This document shows, one piece after another, positions 36,482-45,255 of a stretch of DNA of 64,000 bases. The translations under genes were made by a program, and so were the position numbers. Position 1 is the first letter of the stretch. Each line of letters begins with the position of its first letter. Below the pieces are notes generated by a model. The model did not search any database. It was not told the DNA's origin and worked only from the letters and a program-made list of their open reading frames with translations. This stretch comes from Bacteroidetes bacterium OLB10 (lineage in GTDB: Bacteria; Bacteroidota; Bacteroidia; AKYH767-A; OLB10), in the NCBI GenBank assembly GCA_001567275.1, contig LNBX01000025.1:141454-205453 (forward strand). Direction: 5' to 3'.

Positions 36482-37228
36482 ATGTTACAGACACTCATAG
36501 TTGATGACGAAAAACGCGGACGTGAATTATTAAAAATGATTCTTACGACCAATTGTCCTGATATAAAGTTAATCGGAGAAGCTTCCAATATAAAAGAGGC
36601 ACATCAATTAATCCTTCAACATGAACCCGATTTGGTTTTGCTCGACATTGAAATGCCGGGAGGTACCGGATTCGATTTGCTTTCCAAATTTGACGAAGTA
36701 AACTTTGATGTAATTTTTATTACTGCCTTTGACAAATATGCAATCAAAGCCATTAAATTTTCGGCAATGGATTACATCCTGAAACCTGTAGATGAGGAAG
36801 AACTTGTAAAAGCTATTAAACGTGCTGAAGAAAATTATAACCGAAAAAACAACAAAGAACGTGTCGGGAATCTGATAAGTAATACACAAAAATCTGTACC
36901 TCATCAGAAAATCGGTTTAACTTCGGGTGAAGGTTTGGAGTTTATTGAAATAAAGAACATTCTGCGTTGTGAGGCTGATGGCAAATACACCTCGGTTTTT
37001 TTAACTGATGGCAAAAAACTTTTGGTAAGTAAGAATCTCAAAGAATTTGAAGAACTGCTTACCGAATATAATTTTTTCAGAATACACCATTCTCATCTGG
37101 TAAACCTTGATTTCATCAAGAAATACCAAAGTGGCCGTGGAGGTTATGTGGTGATGAGTGATGGCAGCACCATCACTGTATCGCAACGCAAAAAGGACGA
37201 TTTTCTCAGCAGTCTGAAAAAAATCTGA
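36482..37228 (+). CDS. LytTR family response regulator
   Basis: This is a 248-residue DNA-binding response regulator. The receiver domain (1 to about 120) has the acidic pair DD at 8-9, the phospho-acceptor Asp55 in VLLDIEMPG, and the conserved Lys in YILKPVDEEEL. The LytTR domain (about 140-245) contains ILRCEADGKYTSVFL, LLVSKNLKEFEELL, FFRIHHSHLVNLDFI and SDGSTITVSQRKKDDFL. It sits 6 bases after the sensor kinase and is surely its partner. Targets cannot be read from the window. Confidence 0.95.
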   Translation: MLQTLIVDDEKRGRELLKMILTTNCPDIKLIGEASNIKEAHQLILQHEPDLVLLDIEMPGGTGFDLLSKFDEVNFDVIFITAFDKYAIKAIKFSAMDYILKPVDEEELVKAIKRAEENYNRKNNKERVGNLISNTQKSVPHQKIGLTSGEGLEFIEIKNILRCEADGKYTSVFLTDGKKLLVSKNLKEFEELLTEYNFFRIHHSHLVNLDFIKKYQSGRGGYVVMSDGSTITVSQRKKDDFLSSLKKI

Positions 37229-37252
37229 TTTATCAACAAACCCTGTGTAATG

Positions 37253-37284
37253 TTTGCTGTTGAGAGTGCATAACTGTATTTTCG
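37253..37284 (+). promoter_or_regulatory. Promoter upstream of the DUF1573-yajC-YbbR-coaE run
   Basis: TTTG (37253-37256), a 20-base spacer and TATTTTCG (37277-37284) form a near-consensus Bacteroidota promoter 19 bases before the ATG at 37304. Confidence 0.45.
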
Positions 37285-37303
37285 CGGCACATTTATAAAA
37301 AGG

Positions 37304-37765
37304 ATGAATACAAGAGCCTTTATCGTCATATTCTTATTTATTGTCTTCTGCATAGGTTGCAAACCTGACAGTGGCAATAAGAAGGTGGATCCTGAATTGA
37401 TAAACAATCCTGTTTCAGCAACTTCAACTGAAGACACATCAAAAATTCCTGTTTTTGAATTTGAGACAGAAAATCACGAATTTGGTTCAATTAAGGAAGG
37501 TGATGTTGTGAGTTTTGATTTTAAATTTCGCAATGCAGGCAAAGCTCCGCTCATCATCACTCAGGCAAGTGCCAGCTGCGGATGTACTGTGCCTGAATAT
37601 TCCAAAGACCCCATAGCACCCGCGGAAAATGGATTTATTAAAGTAACTTTTAACAGTGAAGGTAAACACGGAATGACTTCAAAAACCGTTACCCTGCTGG
37701 CCAATACAACCCCTAACACCAAGGTATTAACAATAAGTGCAGATATAACTAAAAAAGACAACTAA
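37304..37765 (+). CDS. DUF1573 lipoprotein
   Basis: This is a 153-residue protein with an N-terminal lipoprotein signal (FIVIFLFIVFCIGCKPD, Cys about 24). The DUF1573 domain, an Ig/ASH-like fold, has the usual features FEFETENHEFGSIKEGDVV, FRNAGKAPLIITQASASCGCTVPEY and GKHGMTSKTVTL. Its stop overlaps the yajC start by one base (TAATG), so expression with yajC is expected. Function is unknown; the family is very common in Bacteroidota. Confidence 0.9.
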   Translation: MNTRAFIVIFLFIVFCIGCKPDSGNKKVDPELINNPVSATSTEDTSKIPVFEFETENHEFGSIKEGDVVSFDFKFRNAGKAPLIITQASASCGCTVPEYSKDPIAPAENGFIKVTFNSEGKHGMTSKTVTLLANTTPNTKVLTISADITKKDN

Positions 37766-38088
37766 TGACAGCTACGATTCTATTACAGTCATCAGGAGGA
37801 GGCATGGCTATGCAACAACTGCTGATGCTGGGACTGATTGTTTTAATCATGTATTTTTTCATGCTGCGTCCTCAGATGCGCAAAGTGAAAATTGAAAAAC
37901 AATTTAAAGAAAGCATCAACAAAGGTGACAAAATTGTTACCATTGGCGGCATTCATGGAAAAATAATTGAAATTGCCGAAACTACTTTTCTCATTGAAAT
38001 AGATAACAATGTGAAGATTAGAATTGAAAAAAGCGCAGTATCTGCTGAAGCATCCAAACAGTTTCAGAAGCCTGCCGATAAAAAATAA
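37765..38088 (+). CDS. yajC: Preprotein translocase subunit YajC
   Basis: This is a 107-residue Sec accessory protein. A single membrane helix (about 13-33, QQLLMLGLIVLIMYFFMLRPQ) is followed by the conserved motif RPQMRKVKIEKQFKESINKGDKIVTIGGIHGKI. This matches YajC, the small partner of SecDF. It is one base overlapped with the DUF1573 gene and is followed by the YbbR-like gene. Confidence 0.95.
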   Translation: MTATILLQSSGGGMAMQQLLMLGLIVLIMYFFMLRPQMRKVKIEKQFKESINKGDKIVTIGGIHGKIIEIAETTFLIEIDNNVKIRIEKSAVSAEASKQFQKPADKK

Positions 38089-38093
38089 AGATA

Positions 38094-39047
38094 TTGCCTG
38101 GTGATACTCTGAATAAATTCAAATGGAAGGGCAACAATTCATTGCCTGTATTTCTTATTTGTGTTTTTATATCAGTAGTATTCTGGATTCTCTATTCATT
38201 AAACAAAACTTTTACTTATCCGGTAAACTATTCACTTGCTGTAACCAATGTGCCTTACAGCAAAAGGGTTATCAATGATATTCCTGACAAAGCAGTCATA
38301 ACTGTTAAAGCAAGAGGATTTGAATTGCTGTGGTATTTATTAAACCGACAGCGTAAAGAAATGGTCATTGATGTAAATGCTTACCATGCTTCTGACGATA
38401 TTGTTTATGTTGGACTCCTGCAGGCATTTCAAAGTAATTTCAAAAATAAATCTACTTCCTTTGAAATTTTATCTGTAGCCCCTGATTCTTTGGTATTATT
38501 TTTCTCTGCAAAATACTTTAAAAAAGTTCCGGTACGCACAGATGTCATTTATGATATACGCAAAAACTTTGGGCTTTATGGCAAACCTATAACCACTCCT
38601 GACAGCATTTTTATTTCAGGCGAAAAATCTATTGTTGATACCATTACAGAAGTAAAAACAGAACATACAGAATTCAAAGCTCTTGACAAAGACCTGAAAA
38701 CACGACTTAATCTTTTATCTCCGTCAAAAGATATCAGACTTTCAGAAAAATCAGTTGCATTAGTCATTCCTGTAGATGAGTTTATTGAGAAATCGGTAAC
38801 TGTTCCTTTAAGTTACAAGCAACCTGACGCACGAAAAATATTGCTGATGCCTGATAAAGTAACTATAACCTATAAAGTGCCACTGAAATACATTGATTCC
38901 ATCAGCGAAGACGCTTTCAGCGTTCAGTTAAATGCAAAAGGTTTTTTGGAAAAAGGACGTTTGGCTGTAGAATTAAAATCTTCTCCGGCACATACTACAG
39001 TGAGTACCATTTTGCCTTCTACGGTAGATTATTATATCGAAAAATAA
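38094..39047 (+). CDS. YbbR-like domain protein
   Basis: This is a 317-residue protein with one N-terminal membrane helix (LPVFLICVFISVVFWILYSL) and an extracytoplasmic part. The YbbR-like beta-repeats include VPYSKRVINDIPDKAVITVKA, VRTDVIYDIRKNFGLYGKP and DSIFISGEKSIVDTI. In Firmicutes YbbR (CdaR) regulates diadenylate cyclase; no such partner is here. The start is a TTG at 38094, six bases after yajC; no ATG fits. It ends with the coaE ATG overlapping the stop. The yajC-YbbR-coaE order is typical of Bacteroidota. Confidence 0.85.
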   Translation: MPGDTLNKFKWKGNNSLPVFLICVFISVVFWILYSLNKTFTYPVNYSLAVTNVPYSKRVINDIPDKAVITVKARGFELLWYLLNRQRKEMVIDVNAYHASDDIVYVGLLQAFQSNFKNKSTSFEILSVAPDSLVLFFSAKYFKKVPVRTDVIYDIRKNFGLYGKPITTPDSIFISGEKSIVDTITEVKTEHTEFKALDKDLKTRLNLLSPSKDIRLSEKSVALVIPVDEFIEKSVTVPLSYKQPDARKILLMPDKVTITYKVPLKYIDSISEDAFSVQLNAKGFLEKGRLAVELKSSPAHTTVSTILPSTVDYYIEK

Positions 39048-39631
39048 TGAAAGCTGTAGGAATTACAGGAGGAATTGGTTCAGGAAAAACATTTGTTGCA
39101 TCCTTGTTTCATGAACTGGGTATTCCGGTTTACGATGCTGATACGGCTGCGAAATTGCTCATGAATTCTGACTCAAAATTAAAGAACGACTTGCAACAAC
39201 TGTTGGGCCACAGCCTGTATGATGCTGACGGAAATCTGAATCGTAAAAAAATGTCAGAACTTATTTTTAATGATTCAACATTGCGATTAAAAGTCAATGC
39301 GCTGGTCCATCCCTGTGTGCAACTCGATTTTGAAAAATGGATTACTGAACAGCAAGCACCTTTTGTACTGAAAGAATCAGCAATACTTTTTGAAGCAGGT
39401 GCCGACAAAGGACTTGATACGGTTATATGCGTAACAGCACCTGTTGATTTGCGGATTAAACGTACTGTGGAAAGAGACAAAAGTGATATTGCCAAAGTAA
39501 CTGCTATCATGCAGGCGCAAATGGATGATGAGTTGCGAAATAAAAAATGTGCCTTTGTGATTTTGAATGACGGTAAAACAGCATTGCTGCCACAGGTATT
39601 AGCCGTGTACGAGAAAATACTGAATGGCTGA
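39047..39631 (+). CDS. coaE: Dephospho-CoA kinase
   Basis: This 194-residue kinase catalyses the last step of CoA synthesis. The P-loop is GGIGSGKT at residues 8-15, followed by ELGIPVYDADTAAKLL. ALVHPCVQ and VLKESAILFEAGADKGLDTVI carry the substrate-binding residues, and RIKRTVERDK the lid. The ATG overlaps the stop of the YbbR-like gene (TAATG). The gene ends the operon; a 50-base gap separates it from the convergent S41 protease. Confidence 0.95.
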   Translation: MKAVGITGGIGSGKTFVASLFHELGIPVYDADTAAKLLMNSDSKLKNDLQQLLGHSLYDADGNLNRKKMSELIFNDSTLRLKVNALVHPCVQLDFEKWITEQQAPFVLKESAILFEAGADKGLDTVICVTAPVDLRIKRTVERDKSDIAKVTAIMQAQMDDELRNKKCAFVILNDGKTALLPQVLAVYEKILNG

Positions 39632-39681
39632 AATTAATTAGGCTTTATTACTGATGTAGAGTAATCATTGACCCTTGCACT

Positions 39682-41340
39682 TTACTTTTTCGTCTCCACA
39701 CGTGCAGATACAGTTTTATCTGCATTGGTTTGCTCCGAAAGTTCCACTGCTATTTTGTAGGCTTTGTCTTCCTGAAGTGTAATACGATAGTAACCATCAT
39801 TACCAAAAAGCAACCTGGCAATATTTGCTTTGAGCTGATTGCTGATTAATGATTTTGAACTTGCAATATTTTTTTCGTCAGGACGAATTTTGTTGCTGAT
39901 GGCATAGGCAATAAAATCGCTGAACACTTTGGGTTCTGTTTTAAAATTTTTCTCAAACTGGTCAAGAGTTTTATATACTCCTAACAAATTGCGATTGCGA
40001 TCTACATAATCATAACAAAACTTTGAGACAATTCCGAATGCAAAAACTGCTCTTGAAAATTCGTTGTCTGAAGTGGTATCAATCGGCACAAACACATCAG
40101 GCATGATTCCTCCTCCGCCATACACAATTTTACCTCCGGGAGTTTTATATTTCAGCGAATCATTAAAATGTGTACTGTCGGCATTGAGCATTTCACCATG
40201 TTTGTATCGTTCAATTACTTCGTCATCATACGCCAGTGTACCCTCCTTGTAAGGCTTCTGAATACTTCTGCCTGTAGGAGTATAATATCGTGCTACGGTC
40301 AGCCGCATTGCTGACCCGTCAGGAAAAAGTGTTTGTTCCTGTACAAGCCCTTTTCCAAAAGACCTGCGACCAATAATTTCAGCTCTGTCCCAGTCCTGAA
40401 GTGCACCACTTAATATTTCAGATGCTGATGCCGACCCTTCGTCAATCAGTATAAATAGTTTTCCGTTTTCGAAAGTGCCTTCACCGTTGGAGTAATACTC
40501 TTTTCGCGGACGAGCCTTACCCTGCGTGTAAACAATCAGCTTTTTACCTTTAAGAAATTCATTGGCAAGTGCAGTTGCTGCATCCAGGTATCCACCGGGA
40601 TTACCTCGTAAATCAATAATCAGATTTTGTGCGGACTGTTTCTTCAGTTCATTCAAAGCATCCATAAACTCCTCGTAAGTGTTGGCTGCAAACCGTGATA
40701 TTTTGATATATCCGGTATTGGATGTTGCCATAAACGAAGTTTCGATGCTTCGGATTGGAATTTTACCTCTGATAATTGTAAAATCAAGTAGTTTCGTTAA
40801 TCCGTTTCTTTTCACTTTTATTGCCACCTTGGAGCCCTCCTGCCCTCTCAGGTACTTAAAAACATCTTCATTCTTAATGCCTATCCCTGCAACATTTTTT
40901 CCATCCACTTCGACAATGCGGTCACCGGGTCTCAGGCCAATAGTTTCTGAAGGCCCGCCTGCAATGGTTGATACCACCATGATGGTGTCGTACTGTATGT
41001 GAAATTCTATCCCTATTCCTTCAAAATTTCCTTCCAAAGGTTCGTTTACAGATTTAAGTTCATCAGCAGGAATGTAAGAAGAATGAGGATCGAGATTTTG
41101 AAGTATCTGGGTAATGGTATTATCTACTATCTGATTTTGATTGATGGTATCTACATATTCCTGGCGGATGTAGTTTATTACATCATTTATTTTGTTGAAT
41201 CCTGAAGGTGTGCTTCGGCTGAACAAAATATTTCGGCTGCCATTAAAAGAGCCATTCAGCGATACGCCAATAACAATACCTGCTGTAATGAAAAGAGCAT
41301 ACCATAATGGTCTAAAATTTTTGCGTTGTTCAGAATCCAT
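39682..41340 (-). CDS. S41 family C-terminal processing peptidase with PDZ domain
   Basis: This is a 552-residue periplasmic protease of the CtpA/Prc family. An N-terminal membrane anchor (LWYALFITAGIVIGVSL) precedes a helical segment (INDVINYIRQEYVD), a PDZ domain (about 90-170, IVEVDGKNVAGI), and the S41 catalytic core. The nucleophile lies in IDEGSASASEIL and the general base Lys in GRRSFGKGLVQEQ. NLIIDLRGNPGGYLDAA is the oxyanion region. An unusual C-terminal extension of about 170 residues follows. Its ATG overlaps the stop of the dCMP deaminase gene (TAATG). Confidence 0.93.
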   Translation of the reverse strand: MDSEQRKNFRPLWYALFITAGIVIGVSLNGSFNGSRNILFSRSTPSGFNKINDVINYIRQEYVDTINQNQIVDNTITQILQNLDPHSSYIPADELKSVNEPLEGNFEGIGIEFHIQYDTIMVVSTIAGGPSETIGLRPGDRIVEVDGKNVAGIGIKNEDVFKYLRGQEGSKVAIKVKRNGLTKLLDFTIIRGKIPIRSIETSFMATSNTGYIKISRFAANTYEEFMDALNELKKQSAQNLIIDLRGNPGGYLDAATALANEFLKGKKLIVYTQGKARPRKEYYSNGEGTFENGKLFILIDEGSASASEILSGALQDWDRAEIIGRRSFGKGLVQEQTLFPDGSAMRLTVARYYTPTGRSIQKPYKEGTLAYDDEVIERYKHGEMLNADSTHFNDSLKYKTPGGKIVYGGGGIMPDVFVPIDTTSDNEFSRAVFAFGIVSKFCYDYVDRNRNLLGVYKTLDQFEKNFKTEPKVFSDFIAYAISNKIRPDEKNIASSKSLISNQLKANIARLLFGNDGYYRITLQEDKAYKIAVELSEQTNADKTVSARVETKK

Positions 41341-41834
41341 TATTTAATTGTATGAAAATTGGTTGTGGGTTGATACTGCACAACTTCTACATGAAACTGT
41401 CTGAGAAAATCCACACCTTCGTCAGAAGCAATTCCTTTATACTGTGCATAGGAGTTCAGAAAAATAACTTTCTTAATACCTGATGTAAACACCACCTTGG
41501 CACATGCCAGACATGGCGAAAGTGTTACGTAAAGAGTAGCTCCTTCAACCGATACATTGTTTTTGGCAGCATATAAAATTGCATTCTGTTCGGCATGTAT
41601 TGCAAGAGAACATCCACCTTTGCTGTCGCGCGGACAACCGGTTTCAGGCCATTCCTGATCGCAATTGTGAGTGCCTGCGGGCGGACCGTTGTAGCCTAAA
41701 GAAATGATTCTTGTGTCCTTGGTGAGCACAGCACCTACCTGCATTTTTACACAGTGCGATTTGCGGGCAAGTGTTTGTGCCAAATCCATATAAATATCGT
41801 CAAAACCGGGAACATTCATACGTGTAGAGCTCAT
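41340..41834 (-). CDS. dCMP deaminase (ComEB type)
   Basis: This is a 164-residue zinc deaminase that makes dUMP from dCMP. The zinc and proton-shuttle motif is IHAEQNAIL, followed by the second zinc motif TLSPCLACAKVVFTSGI. SLGYNGPPAGTHNCD is the family's substrate-binding block. The ATG is at 41834. It is likely the first gene of a two-gene unit with the S41 protease and follows the tRNA-Leu terminator. Confidence 0.92.
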   Translation of the reverse strand: MSSTRMNVPGFDDIYMDLAQTLARKSHCVKMQVGAVLTKDTRIISLGYNGPPAGTHNCDQEWPETGCPRDSKGGCSLAIHAEQNAILYAAKNNVSVEGATLYVTLSPCLACAKVVFTSGIKKVIFLNSYAQYKGIASDEGVDFLRQFHVEVVQYQPTTNFHTIK

Positions 41835-41835
41835 G

Positions 41836-41878
41836 ATTAAAACAAAGCCTCCTGCCCGAAGGTTTAGGAAGGAGGCTT
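41836..41878 (-). terminator. Terminator after tRNA-Leu
   Basis: On the minus strand AAGCCTCCT and AGGAGGCTT pair across a 16-base loop and are followed by TTGTTTTAAT. It begins 8 bases after the tRNA 3' end. Confidence 0.75.
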
Positions 41879-41886
41879 AAGATTAG

Positions 41887-41970
41887 TACCCGGAGCCGGG
41901 ATCGAACCGGCATGAGGTTTAGCTCACTGGTGTTTGAGACCAGCGCGTCTACCAATTCCGCCATCCGGGT
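41887..41970 (-). tRNA. tRNA-Leu (anticodon CAA)
   Basis: The 84-base gene folds into a full cloverleaf. The acceptor arms ACCCGGA and TCCGGGT pair perfectly. The D-arm reads GGCGGAATTGGTAGACGC, the anticodon stem CTGGT/ACCAG encloses CTCAAAC (anticodon CAA), there is a class II long variable arm (TGAGC..CTCA), and the T-arm is GCCGGTTCGATCCCGGC. The discriminator is A, as expected for leucine. The 3' CCA is not encoded. Confidence 0.95.
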
Positions 41971-42277
41971 AAGTGTGTTGTGCATTTAAAGAACGTTTTC
42001 AAAGCTATCTGCCATGAAAATGAGGCTGCGAAAATAGAAAAATTCATTGAAACATAAAGCCCCCATCTGACAATTTGATGAAAGGAAACTTAAAATGATA
42101 TTTTCCAAAAACTTCGTTCTCGTAATTTGCAATTAACTTCCATTTCACTACAAACCTTAAACAAATTCACATCTTAAATATTAAATTCCATTAAATAATT
42201 TTGTTATGATATATATTCTATTCCCGATAATTCAATTTTAATTTTCATCAACTGCAAAACCCGACATTATCGTCACC
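41971..42277. other. Intergenic region between tRNA-Leu and the GNAT gene
   Basis: These 307 bases hold divergent promoters and no gene that I can see. TAGCTTTG on the minus strand (42007-42000) would serve the tRNA. TAATTTTG on the plus strand (42196-42203) could serve the acetyltransferase. A second minus-strand TATTTTCGCAGCC (42036-42024) resembles the promoter-start sequences of prs and hppA. Confidence 0.5.
42000..42007 (-). promoter_or_regulatory. -7 element TAGCTTTG for tRNA-Leu
   Basis: This is an exact TAnnTTTG match on the minus strand, 30 bases before the tRNA 5' end. Confidence 0.5.
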
Positions 42278-42790
42278 ATGTACAAACTACTCGACACCGA
42301 ACGTCTGCACATAAGGCCTCTTGAGATTGGAGACAGCAACTTTATGCTCGAATTGCTGAACACTGCCGGATGGTTGCAGTTTATTGGCGACAGAAATGTG
42401 CATGACACACCTGAAGCAGAAAATTATATCCGTAAAACCCTTGACAACCCCTTATATTTTTGCAGTGTATTTGAACTAAAAGAAACACGGCAGCCAATAG
42501 GTGTGATTTCATTTTTGCACAGAGCCAATCAACAATTTCCGGATATTGGATATGCCATGTTGCCTGCATTTGAAAAAAACGGCTATGCATTTGAAGCCTG
42601 TAGCAGGTATCTGAATGAAATAAAAAATGAAAAAATTGCTCCTAAGGTAATTGCCATCACCTTGCCTTCCAATAAAAATTCAATAAGGCTGATAGAAAAA
42701 CTGGGGTTGAAGTTTGAAACCACTTTTACTGAAAACTCCGAAGTGTTAAACATTTACTCCATCACATTTGACCATAGCCCATCCGTTTAG
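42278..42790 (+). CDS. GNAT family N-acetyltransferase (RimJ-like)
   Basis: This is a 170-residue acetyltransferase of the RimJ/RimL-like type. It begins YKLLDTERLHIRPLEIGDSNFM, has PIGVISFLHRANQQFPDIGYAMLPAFEKNGYAFEA (the acetyl-CoA region, with a degenerate loop) and ends with ALPSNKNS-type IRLIEKLGLKFE. The substrate could be a protein N-terminus or a small amine and is not predictable. It is a single-gene unit with a possible -7 element at 42196. Confidence 0.85.
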   Translation: MYKLLDTERLHIRPLEIGDSNFMLELLNTAGWLQFIGDRNVHDTPEAENYIRKTLDNPLYFCSVFELKETRQPIGVISFLHRANQQFPDIGYAMLPAFEKNGYAFEACSRYLNEIKNEKIAPKVIAITLPSNKNSIRLIEKLGLKFETTFTENSEVLNIYSITFDHSPSV

Positions 42791-42924
42791 CGTAAGCCAA
42801 ATATTGATATCTGCTAAAACGAACAACTCAACATAAAAACCCATCACTGCTAATCCATAGAAAATGAGAGTGATATGACCGAAATTAGCAGGATTCAGCA
42901 CTTCATAAAAATTCAGTAAAACGC

Positions 42925-42955
42925 TTTGACAATAGGCAAATTTTTACTTTCTTTG
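42925..42955 (+). promoter_or_regulatory. Promoter of prs
   Basis: TTTG (42925-42928), a 19-base spacer and TTTCTTTG (42948-42955) lie 23 bases before the prs ATG. The bases after the -7 box, GCAGCC, recur after the hppA -7 box. Confidence 0.5.
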
Positions 42956-42978
42956 CAGCCCTTTCAGAATCCCCAATC

Positions 42979-43914
42979 ATGGCAAGAGAAGTTAAATTGT
43001 TTTCAGGTGAAGCTACACGCTACCTTGCTGAAAATATAGCACTTAGTTATGGACTACCCCTGGGTGATGTAGAAGTATCGCGATTCAGTGATGGAGAGTT
43101 TTCGCCCTATTTTGAAGAAACGGTACGCGGTTGCGATGTGTTTATCATTCAATCCACTTTTGCACCTACCGACAATTTGTTTGAATTGTTGCTGCTCATT
43201 GATGCTGCCAAACGAGCTTCGGCACATTATATCACAGCCGTAATTCCTTATTTTGGATTTGCCCGCAGCGACCGTAAGGATAAACCCAGAGTAGCTATTG
43301 CCAGCAAACTGGTAGCCAACCTGCTTACTGCTGCCGGAGTAACAAGAGTGATGACCATGGACCTTCATGCTCCACAGATTCAGGGATTTTTTGACGTACC
43401 TGTAGATCACCTTGATGCTTCTTCCATCTTTGTGCCGTATATCAAAAGCCTTAACCTGCCCAACCTGCTGATAGCAGCACCGGATATGGGCAGTGTACAT
43501 CGCTCACGTGAATATGCAAAATTCTTCAATGCTGAAATGGCCATCTGCGACAAACACCGCAAACGTGCCAATGAAGTTGCCAGCATGCAGGTGATTGGAG
43601 ATGTTACAGGAAAAGATGTGATATTGGTTGATGATATTGTGGACACAGCAGGAACACTTACCAAAGCTGCAGAGCTGTTGGTAGAAAAAGGTGCCAACTC
43701 AGTGCGTGCATTCTGTACACATGCAGTGCTTTCAGGAAAAGCTTATGAAACCATTGAAAATTCAAAGCTCACAGAACTTATCGTTACAGATACCATTCCG
43801 TTACGAAAAAAATCATCGAAAATTGTTCAGCTGTCCACAGCCGAATTGTTTTCGTATGCTATACGCAGAGTGTATGAGTATTCATCCATCAGCAATTTAT
43901 TTGTTAAATCTTAA
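42979..43914 (+). CDS. prs: Ribose-phosphate pyrophosphokinase
   Basis: This 311-residue cytoplasmic enzyme makes PRPP from ribose-5-phosphate and ATP. Signature blocks: FSGEATRYLAENIA at the start, VEVSRFSDGEFSPYFEETVRG, YFGFARSDRKDKPR (ATP loop), MDLHAPQIQGFFDVPVDHL and the PRPP-binding loop ILVDDIVDTAGTLTKAA. The length is normal. It has its own promoter and is followed 17 bases later by rplY. Confidence 0.96.
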   Translation: MAREVKLFSGEATRYLAENIALSYGLPLGDVEVSRFSDGEFSPYFEETVRGCDVFIIQSTFAPTDNLFELLLLIDAAKRASAHYITAVIPYFGFARSDRKDKPRVAIASKLVANLLTAAGVTRVMTMDLHAPQIQGFFDVPVDHLDASSIFVPYIKSLNLPNLLIAAPDMGSVHRSREYAKFFNAEMAICDKHRKRANEVASMQVIGDVTGKDVILVDDIVDTAGTLTKAAELLVEKGANSVRAFCTHAVLSGKAYETIENSKLTELIVTDTIPLRKKSSKIVQLSTAELFSYAIRRVYEYSSISNLFVKS

Positions 43915-43931
43915 ATTTAAATATCAATACA

Positions 43932-44561
43932 ATGAAATCATTAGTGATTAAAGGTACCAAAAGAGTAGGCCTTACAAAGCAAGAGTTGAAGAAACTCCGT
44001 GCCGATGGTAAAGTACCATGCGTGATATACGGTGGGAAAGAAAATGTGCACTTCAGCACAACGGCATTAGAACTTCGCGATCTGGTGTATTCACCCAGCG
44101 TTTACACGGTTAATCTGGATATTGATGGAGAACAACATCAGGCAGTAATGAAAGATTTGCAGTTTCATCCTGTAACGGATAAAATTCTGCACATTGACTT
44201 TCTTGCATTAGACAACAACAAACCTGTGGCATTAGCAGTTCCCGTAATTATCAAAGGAAGTGCTGAAGGTGTTAAACAAGGAGGAAAACTTATTCAGAAA
44301 ATGCGTAAGATGAACATACGCGCATTGCCATCTCATCTTCCTGATGCCATTGAAATTGATGTTACACCTCTGGGCATTGGCCAGGCTGTTAAAGTATCAA
44401 TGGTACAGCGTGAGAACATCACCTTACTTGATTCACCAAATAATATTATTGTTGCCGTGCGTACTACGCGCAACGTTGCCGAAGAAACTCCGGCAGCTGC
44501 TGCCGCAACTCCTGCACCTGCTGCTGCAGCTCCTGCAGCCGCTGCGAAACCGGCAAAATAA
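43932..44561 (+). CDS. rplY: Ribosomal protein L25 (long, CTC form)
   Basis: This is a 209-residue 5S rRNA-binding protein of the L25/CTC type. The N-terminal L25 domain has GTKRVGLTKQELKKLRADGKVPCVIYGGKEN and VMKDLQFHPVTDKILHIDFL. The C-terminal TL5-type beta domain follows (about 95-180, PVIIKGSAEGVKQGGKLIQK). The last ~25 residues are an Ala/Pro tail (ETPAAAAATPAPAAAAPAAA), probably disordered. It sits between prs and pth, a common order. Confidence 0.94.
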   Translation: MKSLVIKGTKRVGLTKQELKKLRADGKVPCVIYGGKENVHFSTTALELRDLVYSPSVYTVNLDIDGEQHQAVMKDLQFHPVTDKILHIDFLALDNNKPVALAVPVIIKGSAEGVKQGGKLIQKMRKMNIRALPSHLPDAIEIDVTPLGIGQAVKVSMVQRENITLLDSPNNIIVAVRTTRNVAEETPAAAAATPAPAAAAPAAAAKPAK

Positions 44562-44577
44562 TTTTATCATTGCATTT

Positions 44578-44612
44578 CAAAGCCGGGTATAACTATATCC
44601 GGCTTTTTATTT
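44578..44612 (+). terminator. Terminator between rplY and pth
   Basis: AAAGCCGGGTAT and ATATCCGGCTTT pair around a short loop and are followed by TTTATTTT. It lies 17 bases after the rplY stop and just before the pth ATG at 44625, so pth may be expressed by read-through or its own start. Confidence 0.75.
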
Positions 44613-44624
44613 TAATCCACATCA

Positions 44625-45191
44625 ATGTCTAAATATTTAATAGCAGGATTAGGAAACCCAGGTGCCGAATATGCAGGCACACGTCACAACATTGGCTTTG
44701 GTGTGGTTGATTTTATTGCCCAACAGCACGAATGTAGTTTTGTAAGCAGCCGCTACGCACACATTTGTGAATGGCGTCATCGTGGCAAACCCGTGTTGCT
44801 GATTAAACCTACCACCTATATGAATCTGAGTGGAAAAGCTGTACAATACTGGATGCAGGCAGAAAAAATTTCACCTGAAAATATTCTCATCATTACAGAT
44901 GACATTGCATTGCCTTTTGCAACACTTCGCTTGCGCGCCAAAGGAAGTGATGGCGGACATAACGGACTGAAGAGTATTGCCGAATGTTTGGGCCATACAC
45001 AGTTTGCACGTTTACGTTTTGGTGTGGGAAACGATTTTCCTAAAGGGCGACAGGCTGATTATGTATTGGGAAAATGGACTGCTGAAGAACTTACAGCAAT
45101 ACCTGAAAAACTAAAACTTGCAGAAGACATCGTGAAAAGTTTTATCGGCCATGGCATTACCAAAACCATGAACGATTTTAATCAAAGATAA
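44625..45191 (+). CDS. pth: Peptidyl-tRNA hydrolase
   Basis: This 188-residue enzyme recycles tRNA from drop-off peptidyl-tRNAs. The family blocks are all present: IAGLGNPGAEYAGTRHNIGF with the catalytic His region, LIKPTTYMNLSGKAV, ILIITDDIALPFATLRLR and KGSDGGHNGLKSI, then LRFGVGNDFPKGRQADYVLG. It is just behind the rplY terminator. Confidence 0.96.
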   Translation: MSKYLIAGLGNPGAEYAGTRHNIGFGVVDFIAQQHECSFVSSRYAHICEWRHRGKPVLLIKPTTYMNLSGKAVQYWMQAEKISPENILIITDDIALPFATLRLRAKGSDGGHNGLKSIAECLGHTQFARLRFGVGNDFPKGRQADYVLGKWTAEELTAIPEKLKLAEDIVKSFIGHGITKTMNDFNQR

Positions 45192-45255
45192 AACTGTGAA
45201 CTTGCCGGGATAAGAAACAAAAAGTTCATCATATTTAAAAACTGACAAAGCAACA

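Noticed and set aside
41800-41985. Small open frame over tRNA-Leu
   Set aside because: It lies across the tRNA gene and is a chance frame.
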